NCBI RefSeq assembly: GCF_000169175.1 | Contig: NZ_AAWS01000050.1 | Coordinates: 1 to 64,000, forward strand | Source: Microscilla marina ATCC 23134 | Lineage (GTDB): Bacteria > Bacteroidota > Bacteroidia > Cytophagales > Microscillaceae | Reading direction: 5' to 3' | DNA length: 64,000 nt | Part shown: piece by piece, positions 1-6,441 of the stretch | Layout: each line of letters begins with the position of its first letter | How positions within the stretch are numbered: position 1 is the stretch's first letter | Notes under the pieces: generated by a model | Told to the model about the DNA's origin: nothing | What the model saw: only the letters and a program-made list of their open reading frames with translations | Database searches by the model: none | Program-made: the position numbers and the translations under genes

Positions 1-962
1 TCCGATTAGGGCTAGGTAAAATTAGAGTAACTAAGCAGTGGATTATTATATTATTAAAATTTAATCCTAGAGGAATAGTTATTCGCATCAGAAATGAGTT
101 TAAGGCGTCTGGTCAACGATCTTATTTTAAGGAACTTGATATTCTAAGAAAAAAAATAAGGCTGAGTGACGCTGAATTTGAAAAATTAGCTGGCATTGTC
201 AAAAACGAGCCTTATGCCTCAGAATTTAAATCCTTGATGGTCATTGCTCGTAACCATAGTAGTATTAAAGCCATGAAGCCAATTATTGATAAGGCTTTGG
301 CTTCTCCTGAGTATATTTCACGCCTCGCAAAACTTGCACCTAAGTTTAGAATGCAAGGCATACCTGCACAAGCGCATACTATGAAAAATAGTTACCTTAA
401 AATGTTAGGCGGTAAGCCTTTTAATAGCGCTAATTATCCTCACTTTTTAGAAAGACATCACTTAAACTACTTTAATTTTAAACCACATATATCTGGTCCA
501 GGTGGGGTTCCTATTACTTCCGCAGACCCCATGTATCAACGATTAATGAACCGATATAAAAACGAAGTGTTAAAGGACCTTAAAGATTTAGAACCTCTCA
601 AGAAAACAAAGACTATTACTCATGCAGGGGATGATTATAAATTCAGGCTAAAAAATACAAAAGTAGAACAAGGTTTTTGGGATGATACAGTTGGGTTAGA
701 TGACTTGAAAAGATACCTTGATGATGCACTTGATAAATTACATGCTGAAAATAGATTACCACTAGGTGACGGGTTCAATAGAACAGCTGTAGGAAGCCCC
801 AAAATCCCTGTGACAGTAGCTACTAAACCTAAGTCAGCAGCAGCAGGAGGAGGGTATGAAGTTGGAAGCTTCTTTCCAAACTCTCAAAAAGGTTCAGATA
901 TTATTACATTGAGCAAAGATGAGATGCTTACTTTACATAGTTTATTTATAAAAAGGTCATAG
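1..962 (+). CDS. C-terminal part of a large polymorphic-toxin-like protein (start outside window)
   Basis: The frame is open from base 3 to the stop at 960-962, so this is the 3' end of a gene that begins before the window; the TTG/ATG pair at 234-239 is internal. About 319 residues are visible. The last ~120 residues differ in character from the rest: a Gly-Pro-Gly-Gly-Val segment, a His-His pair in ERHHLNYFNF near the middle, a Lys/Asp-rich stretch and an Ala/Gly-rich linker before the end. I do not recognise a catalytic family; the HH pair could belong to a nuclease but this is not shown. The call as a toxin tip rests on context: an unrelated acidic gene follows after 4 bp, and then a decayed fragment of what looks like a large toxin gene. 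It could also be an ordinary large secreted protein. Confidence 0.5.
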   Translation, partial: RLGLGKIRVTKQWIIILLKFNPRGIVIRIRNEFKASGQRSYFKELDILRKKIRLSDAEFEKLAGIVKNEPYASEFKSLMVIARNHSSIKAMKPIIDKALASPEYISRLAKLAPKFRMQGIPAQAHTMKNSYLKMLGGKPFNSANYPHFLERHHLNYFNFKPHISGPGGVPITSADPMYQRLMNRYKNEVLKDLKDLEPLKKTKTITHAGDDYKFRLKNTKVEQGFWDDTVGLDDLKRYLDDALDKLHAENRLPLGDGFNRTAVGSPKIPVTVATKPKSAAAGGGYEVGSFFPNSQKGSDIITLSKDEMLTLHSLFIKRS

Positions 963-966
963 CTTA

Positions 967-1530
967 ATGAAATCACAAGTTTATTTTCCAAGCGTACCGT
1001 TTGATACCGAAAAAGGTGAAATATACTGGCAAAATAATATCAAGGGGTATGAAGACGAAATTTTAATGAGAAGTTCCCTTCCTTTTTACTTATCGCTATA
1101 TCTTGATGATAAAGAGGTTATGATAGAAGACAATGTAAACCATACAATAGAATCTTTTTGCCTTCAAGGTTTATTAGATTTATATCATCATCAAAACTCT
1201 ATCAGTAACTATTATGAATCTGACTGTTATATTCGTATGACCATAGAGGATGAATTTATTTATATATCAGGAAATGATCTATGGAACGAGTCAGATGATG
1301 ATGAATTGGTTGAGGCTTACGTGGAGAAAGCCCTCTTTATGAAGGATTTGTATATATGTGCCACAAGCTATTTAACATATCTTAAAGAAATATTAGACTA
1401 TTTTAAAAGAGAATCTAATACTAACAAACAAACAATATTAAACCTTACAGACATGGTTTGGCGAGTCGAGAAGCTTTTAACAGAAGTAGTTCACGCAAAA
1501 ATTCCAGCTTTAAACATTCTTACTAAATAA
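967..1530 (+). CDS. Putative immunity protein for the upstream toxin-like gene
   Basis: A 187-residue protein starting only 4 bp after the upstream stop, so almost certainly co-transcribed and probably translationally coupled. It has no signal peptide or membrane segment and is acidic, with Asp/Glu-rich stretches (SDDDELVEAYVEKA, residues ~115-130). This size, acidity and position directly after a large toxin-like C-terminus are typical of immunity proteins in polymorphic toxin loci. I recognise no named domain; the N-terminus (VYFPSVPFDTEKGEIYWQ) and the alpha/beta pattern resemble cytoplasmic immunity proteins in general terms only. The function is inferred from context alone. Base composition is AT-rich like the toxin end and unlike the GC-richer DNA that starts near 1555. 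Confidence 0.5.
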   Translation: MKSQVYFPSVPFDTEKGEIYWQNNIKGYEDEILMRSSLPFYLSLYLDDKEVMIEDNVNHTIESFCLQGLLDLYHHQNSISNYYESDCYIRMTIEDEFIYISGNDLWNESDDDELVEAYVEKALFMKDLYICATSYLTYLKEILDYFKRESNTNKQTILNLTDMVWRVEKLLTEVVHAKIPALNILTK

Positions 1531-1533
1531 TAA

Positions 1534-2790
1534 CAAATATCAATAACCAACCTTATTTCAGCCGCGCGTCGTTCGCCCGATTATTTCTGGGGGCAAATGT
1601 CAGAAGAGTTGTTGGGAGCAGATATTACTCAACCTTTACCGGGCGAAGTAGTGGTAAACAACACCAAAGACGCAGTGAAGGCAGCCGAAGAGCAAGGCAA
1701 AATCACCCAGCAAGATACCCAAGTACTGCAAAAGACCAAATTAGAGGCTAAAGATGTGAAGGTAGACCCAGTGGTGCAAAACCCTACACTCAGCCCTGAA
1801 CTACAAAAACTGATTGCTGGCTTGCCCAAAGGCAAAGAGCTAGAGTTTGGCGAACAGCCCGACCTTGATCAAAAGAAAAATGTAGAAGAAATAAAGCAAG
1901 AAGCGGCGGGCGTGGTAAGCACCGAAGCGAAGAAAACCCAAGCCACCGACACCAGCCAAAGCACTACCACCACCGACACCAAACAAGGCAGCCAAGGCAG
2001 CACCAAAGAAGGACAAATAGGGCCTTTTGCGGGACCCATGGAACGCTTGGGCTACCTGACGGGCACGATGAAAAAAGCGGTGAGCGAATGGTGGACCAAA
2101 AACAAGGTCACCGTCATTATTGGCTTGGTGGCAGGCATTGCCCCGTAAAAAAACGGGATTTTCAACAGGTTTGATACTCGCCAACATTGCCATCCCGATA
2201 AATCGCGGACTTTCAGCACGTGGCGCTATTATGGCAGCCTTGCCCTTACTGTTGCAAATAGTGGGGGCAATCTTCACGGGCATTGGCATACTCGACATGG
2301 CAAAACACTTTGGTAAATACCTAAGCCAAGCCTTCCCGGATAAAACTATAGCAGGCGGTGCCAAGAGCCTGGCGCGTGGTTTAGCCGCCCTCACCATTGA
2401 GCTCATTTTCTCCCTATTGTTTGGCGGCAAAGCATTGCTCAAGAGCGCCAAAAAAGGCATCAAAACTGTAGCGAAGAAAGGAGTAAAAGGAGCGGTGAAA
2501 GCAGGCACCAAAGCCGCTCGCAAAAGTGCGGTGAAAGGCATCAAAAACACCGCGCAAAACTTGAAGGATTTGGGCGGCGTGGCACGCGATGGCTGGGGTG
2601 CTTTAATGAAAAACGGTAAAATGATCTTTAAAGGCGCCAAACGCGGGGTCATCAGCGGGGCTAAAACGCTGGACGATGTGGCGAAGAGGTTGGCGAAGAA
2701 GTTTCGATTTAAGAAGTTTAAGATTGTCATCAAAAAACGTCGCTTCCAGATTTTGGGAGAATTTAAGTTTGAAAGTCAATCCTTGGCTTC
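1534..2790 (+). pseudogene. Frameshifted internal fragment of a large polymorphic-toxin-type gene
   Basis: One frame is open from 1534 through an ATG at 1597 to a stop at 2146-2148; the message then continues in another frame from about 2140 to about 2790. The first part encodes a hydrophilic Gln/Thr/Lys-rich region and ends in a hydrophobic segment (VTVIIGLVAGIA); the second continues with another (AIMAALPLLLQIVGAIFTGI) and a Lys/Ala-rich linker of KGAVKAG-like repeats. Residues in front of the ATG (SPDYFWGQ) read smoothly into it, so the ATG is probably internal. GC content rises sharply around 1555 and falls after about 2720. There is no clear C-terminal domain before the tRNA region. I read it as a displaced, decayed core-plus-linker piece of a toxin gene; a short insertion near 2150-2240 may accompany the frameshift. 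The family assignment is inference. Confidence 0.55.
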
Positions 2791-2809
2791 TTTACCTACA
2801 AATCTGCCT

Positions 2810-2845
2810 AAAAAAACACCCCGATACCTAGCCTATGTATCGGGG
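2810..2845 (-). terminator. Rho-independent terminator of the tRNA patch
   Basis: Perfect 9-bp stem CCCCGATAC/GTATCGGGG with a 9-nt loop (2819-2845). Read on the minus strand it is followed by a T-run (complement of the A-run at 2810-2816). It lies just after the 3' end of the tRNA-Leu-like gene. Confidence 0.8.
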
Positions 2846-2848
2846 CAA

Positions 2849-2930
2849 TGCTTCGGCAGGACTCGAACCTGCACGTTCGTTGAACAACTGCTCCTCAAAC
2901 GGTCGCGTCTACCAATTCCGCCACGAAGCG
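2849..2930 (-). tRNA. tRNA-Leu(GAG), possibly degenerate
   Basis: Read on the minus strand it folds as a class II tRNA: D-arm GCG-GAATTGGTAGAC-GCG, anticodon loop TTGAGGA (GAG, Leu), a long variable arm with stem GTTC/GAAC, and T-arm GCAGG-TTCGAGT-CCTGC. Defects are visible: the acceptor stem pairs six bases (GCTTCG/CGAAGC) but its outermost pair is C-A, the discriminator would then be U rather than the A expected for tRNA-Leu, and the anticodon stem ACCGT/GCAGT has a C-A mismatch. No CCA is encoded. It may be functional or newly decaying. Confidence 0.6.
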
Positions 2931-2980
2931 TTCGCCTACGCGAAAAAAATAGCTTGCTTTCAAACCCACCAATCACATTT

Positions 2981-3081
2981 ACCAGAGACCCTTGCTCTGC
3001 CACTGAGCTACGCCCCAGTATTGGATATATATTTATTGGGCTGGGGCGAGGGGAATCGAACCCCTGCACTAGGCTTTATGA
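2981..3081 (-). tRNA. Two tRNA-Met(CAU)-like halves in permuted order (3' half, 23-nt spacer, 5' half)
   Basis: On the minus strand a 3' tRNA half comes first (3081-3041): part of an anticodon loop and stem (CATAAAGCCT), variable loop AGTGC, T-arm AGGGG-TTCGATT-CCCCT, acceptor strand CGCCCCA and discriminator G. After a 23-nt spacer (3040-3018) comes a 5' half (3017 to about 2985): acceptor TGGGGCG, U8-A9, D-stem GCTC/GAGC, anticodon stem AGGGT and loop start CTC. The acceptor halves pair over all 7 bp. If joined in the loop they give CTCATAA, the loop expected for elongator tRNA-Met, with 4 of 5 anticodon-stem pairs. Neither half has its partner in the normal order. They may be remnants of two tandem tRNA genes or a permuted gene. 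Confidence 0.4.
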
Positions 3082-3121
3082 CTTGCGCGTTATTAGAAGC
3101 CGATTAAAGCTTACACTATGA

Positions 3122-3636
3122 AGCGATAAGCTAAGGCTGATTTGCCAAACTACTCCTGATCCTTACCAGGCGTTTGAGCACTGTAACAATTAACTTAAGG
3201 CTGAGTCTGGCTTCATAAAGCAAGCTTACGTATTTTGGAATGAAATGACAAGAAATATTTCTGGAAAAACAACTACTAAAATTTCTGACAACTAAAACAA
3301 CTTTAGGTGGGCAAAATAAAGCACTTAACCGCAAAAAAACTTACGCAATGCGTGAGTTTAATCCAATTGAAAATAGATTAAATACAACGAAAGTTAAATT
3401 ATATTTAAATATTAATATTTCGGTATAACCTTTTGCAAGCATTGCCGTTTGCTATTAAAAAATGCACTTTTTATGTAATTAGCCCTGATTTATTGGCCGT
3501 TTGCTAAAATCGAAAATATGTAATAATATTACAAATACGCAGAATAATTATATTATTTAGGCTAATTTTACAATGAATTTAACACTTAATCAAACAAAAA
3601 ATAGAACACGTTTCTTATATCAGGAAAATAACCTAA
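3122..3636. other. Non-coding spacer
   Basis: AT-rich spacer between the tRNA patch and the next gene. I see no gene, RNA structure or repeat that I can support here; short open frames on the minus strand have no coding character. Confidence 0.5.
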
Positions 3637-3948
3637 ATGTCTATGAAATACGAGATAAGAATTTTCGCTAAAGATCGTAACAAAATCATTCAGTTTACCG
3701 ATCAAAACGGCAATGCAAACTTGATGTTTACGCCTACCGAGTGGGAAGATTTGTATTATGCAATGGGTGCGGTAATAGATGATGAAGCAATGAAACAAGA
3801 AGAAACCGATAAAGTGGTTGCCATCATCACAGTAAAAGAAATTGAATTTGAAGAAGTAATGGATCGAATGGTAGATGATTTGACCCCAACACTCACTCAA
3901 GTATTAGACAGCACACAAGAACAAACTGTGTTTCGTATTGCCGCCTAA
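3637..3948 (+). CDS. Small cytoplasmic protein of unknown function
   Basis: A 103-residue acidic protein (MSMKYEIRIFAKDRNK...) without signal peptide or membrane segment. The first half looks like beta strands followed by a helix (TPTEWEDLYYAMGAVIDDEAM), the second half another strand-helix set (VVAIITVKEIEFEEVMDRMVDDL). The start at 3637 is preceded by an AGGAAAA stretch about 13 bases upstream, and a strong terminator follows 40 bp after the stop, so it is a self-contained single-gene unit. I do not recognise the family. An open frame on the other strand over almost the same bases is a shadow with no start signal. Confidence 0.65.
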   Translation: MSMKYEIRIFAKDRNKIIQFTDQNGNANLMFTPTEWEDLYYAMGAVIDDEAMKQEETDKVVAIITVKEIEFEEVMDRMVDDLTPTLTQVLDSTQEQTVFRIAA

Positions 3949-3988
3949 TGATGCTATTGAAATAGATTATTCACCAATAAAAATATAT

Positions 3989-4018
3989 AGAGGATGCTTC
4001 GCGGTAGCCTCTTTTTTT
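3989..4018 (+). terminator. Rho-independent terminator
   Basis: AGAGG...CCTCT hairpin (3989-4012) with a short GC-containing interior, followed by a run of seven T. It ends the small gene at 3637-3948. Confidence 0.75.
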
Positions 4019-4220
4019 ATGCCTTTTTCAAACCTGCATAAATGTCTTACTTAGTGCTAATAAACAGTTTCGAAATTTTAGTTTTATTGATTCAAATTTT
4101 AGGAGATGAAATCAGTAATTTGAAATGTCTTGTGGGAGTTAAGTGGCATAAAAGCTTCATTAAGTACAGTTATTATAATTTACTGCTGGTTTAATGTTGT
4201 TTGAGCAATACAATATTAAA

Positions 4221-5045
4221 CTATTGTTTGATGAACGTGTAAGTTTTGGTTCCTTTACTCCACTGTTCATGACTTTGGGTATGCATTTCTGTGAGTATGA
4301 GTGTATCCTGCCTAAATGCCCAACTGTATACTACAGATTTATGTAGAGGTCTGTTTTTTTTTAGAGTATCCTCAAAAATAATGGCATCTTCAGGACGAAA
4401 GGGGTGATTTGTCATGAAGTAACTATGTATATGATACTTATTATACTTCTTAAAACCTCGCATTTTACCCATAGTATCAAGTGTCATGAAAGGAGCTTGA
4501 CTATCTTTATTTAAAGCTTTATATTTTCCGCTGATTAATTGTTCAATAAAAAAAGGATGAAAGGTTTTGATCGGATGCCAGTCCTTATCCTCTATACCTT
4601 TTACCAACTTAAGTTCATTTTTTCTAATGCGACGAAACGTGTACTTGATACTGTCTGTTGTATTCTTTTTACCACCTACAAATACTCCCATGATTTTATC
4701 ACTTGTCCTATCATAGCTTAACTGGTAATGATGCCAGTGTTTTATAGTGATAAGACTATCATAATCAGGGTAAAGCTTTTCTTTTTGATAGGGATTAATT
4801 AAACCGTAATAGCGCATGTTACCCGAAGAGATGGTCAATATGATAGCAGAGAAACTTAATGGATCTTTTGTGTGTTTCTCAATGGCTTTGCTCTGTACTA
4901 TATTATCGAGGTAGTTTGTCAATACCCAATGCCCTTGCAATGATTTAAGGTCACCTTGACTAATACTTTTTTTGGTTTCACTTTTTTTAGGGTTACAGTA
5001 TACACATAACAATGTCAATAATATACAAAGGTGTTTGCTCATCAT
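4221..5045 (-). CDS. Predicted lipoprotein of unknown function
   Basis: About 274 residues. The N-terminus (MSKHLCILLTLLCVYC) is a short hydrophobic signal ending in a Cys followed by NPKKSE, a plausible lipobox, so a lipid-anchored envelope protein is likely. The body begins with a SLQGHWVLTNYLD motif, which resembles the opening of lipocalin-like lipoproteins ('lqGtWkl'), with alternating strands afterwards; I infer a beta-barrel/lipocalin-type fold but cannot confirm it. I prefer ATG 5045 to the GTG three bases upstream. It starts 9 bp after the stop of the glycosyltransferase gene on the same strand, so the two are likely one transcript. Confidence 0.65.
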   Translation of the reverse strand: MMSKHLCILLTLLCVYCNPKKSETKKSISQGDLKSLQGHWVLTNYLDNIVQSKAIEKHTKDPLSFSAIILTISSGNMRYYGLINPYQKEKLYPDYDSLITIKHWHHYQLSYDRTSDKIMGVFVGGKKNTTDSIKYTFRRIRKNELKLVKGIEDKDWHPIKTFHPFFIEQLISGKYKALNKDSQAPFMTLDTMGKMRGFKKYNKYHIHSYFMTNHPFRPEDAIIFEDTLKKNRPLHKSVVYSWAFRQDTLILTEMHTQSHEQWSKGTKTYTFIKQ

Positions 5046-5054
5046 CACTTTACT

Positions 5055-6344
5055 TTAAATGAACTTAATTTTACGGGCAGCAAACCATACCATCTTAAGC
5101 AGCAAAAAACCCTGCGACCAGCGTTTGATGTTCGTTTTGCCGTAAGTGCGTGCTTTGTAGCTAACGGGTATTTCTACAATTTTGAGTCCCAGGCGTGCCG
5201 ATCCAAACAGTAAATCGAAATCCCCAAAAGGATCAAAATCCCCAAAGAAACTACGATGTTGTGCCAGCCTTAGGTAGTTGTGCCGTGAGATCACCTTGGT
5301 GCCACAAAGCGTGTCTTTGAAACGTTGATTGAGCAAAAACGAAAAAGCTTTGGCAAAAGCCTTGTTGCCCAGCAGGTTAAAAAAACGCATCGCCTTGTTT
5401 TCCATAGGGTATACCAGCCTACTACCGTTGATAAACTCCCCTTTATTGTGCACGATTGCCTGGTAAAACTTAGGCAGGTCTTCGGGCGAAACGGTTAAAT
5501 CGGCATCTAAGATCATGAGAATATCTTGAGTGGCAAGCGCAAACCCTTTTCTTACTGCATCGCCTTTGCCTTTGCCGGGTTGTTGGGCAATCTTAATGTT
5601 TACTTTACCCTTGTAGGTTGCCTGTACCCGTTTTATCTCCTCCCAGGTGTCATCGCCAGAATTGCCTTCTACTAGTATCAGTTCGTCATGATCTCCCATT
5701 TTAGGCAAACGTTTTACTATATTTTCTATGTTGCCAGCTTCGTTGCGGGCGGCCACCACTACCGAGACCGATGGTTGTGCCCAGCGGTTGGCTTGCAATG
5801 GGCGCAATACGGCAATACGCACCAAAGTAAACCACCTGAAAAGTGGCAAAGGAGCCAGCCAACGGTTAAGCAAGTAACTCACCAATGGAATATATATCGG
5901 GCAAAGTATTCTTTGCTGTTCGCTCACTATTTCGTAGTCAGCCAGCAGGCCAAAGTTTTTTAGGTCAGAAGCCGAAAACCAGTTTTGTTCGGGCAAGTGG
6001 CTGCGAAAGCCCCAACGGGTAGCAAGGTGGGTAAGAGGACGCCACAAGGCATTATAGTAACACACCATTACCCTGGTTTGGGCGGTGCAAAGCTGTTGCA
6101 GGTTTGTTAAAAAAGCTTGAATATCGCGCTCGTAGTGCAGGTTGCCGTTCAGTACCACATAAGCCGTTTTTTTAGCCAGAAGTTGGTCTTGTGCCAAAGG
6201 CAAATGGGTAATACTGTGTGCCAATGGATGCCCCAGGTATTGCAACAACCACTTGTTTTTGGGGCTTACTTCAGTTACCTCATCGCTGGAACGAATATAA
6301 AAGGCCAGGTATTTGGCCAGCAGGCGGTAAAAGTACTTTTTCAT
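5055..6344 (-). CDS. Family 2 glycosyltransferase fused to a degenerate methyltransferase-like N-terminus
   Basis: 429 residues from ATG 6344; a TTG-started extension of ten residues is less likely. From about residue 190 it is a GT2 (GT-A fold) domain: PSVSVVVAARNEAGNIE opening, ILVEGNSGDDTW, GKGKGDAVRKGF, then DADLTV as the metal-binding DxD, and the DTLCGTK and FGDFDLLFGSARLG segments typical of dolichyl-phosphate-mannose-synthase-like and undecaprenyl-sugar enzymes. The first ~180 residues look like the second half of a class I SAM methyltransferase (YVVLNGNLHYERDIQAFLTNL, NWFSASDLKNFGLL), but the glycine-rich SAM-binding loop is missing, so that half is probably inactive. It likely transfers a sugar onto a lipid or surface polymer. 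No transmembrane tail is present. Confidence 0.85.
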   Translation of the reverse strand: MKKYFYRLLAKYLAFYIRSSDEVTEVSPKNKWLLQYLGHPLAHSITHLPLAQDQLLAKKTAYVVLNGNLHYERDIQAFLTNLQQLCTAQTRVMVCYYNALWRPLTHLATRWGFRSHLPEQNWFSASDLKNFGLLADYEIVSEQQRILCPIYIPLVSYLLNRWLAPLPLFRWFTLVRIAVLRPLQANRWAQPSVSVVVAARNEAGNIENIVKRLPKMGDHDELILVEGNSGDDTWEEIKRVQATYKGKVNIKIAQQPGKGKGDAVRKGFALATQDILMILDADLTVSPEDLPKFYQAIVHNKGEFINGSRLVYPMENKAMRFFNLLGNKAFAKAFSFLLNQRFKDTLCGTKVISRHNYLRLAQHRSFFGDFDPFGDFDLLFGSARLGLKIVEIPVSYKARTYGKTNIKRWSQGFLLLKMVWFAARKIKFI

Positions 6345-6441
6345 TGGGTAACCATTGTCTTTTGCAAAAAACAACCCTTACAATTCCTGAAAAATTATAA
6401 GGGTTCAATTATTAAAACTTTACACTGTTGGGTGTGTATAC

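Noticed and set aside
1840-2733. 297-residue open frame on the minus strand
   Set aside because: Lies opposite the GC-rich toxin fragment, has repetitive Ala/Pro/Leu/Phe content and no start signals; it is a shadow frame of that composition.
2833-3121. Open frames across the tRNA patch, including the read-through of the toxin fragment
   Set aside because: They translate tRNA sequence; the C-terminal residues from about 2840 on have no protein character.
3586-3900. 104-residue minus-strand frame opposite the small gene at 3637
   Set aside because: The plus-strand frame has a start context, a terminator and normal amino-acid content; the opposite frame is Phe/His/Tyr-rich and lacks these.
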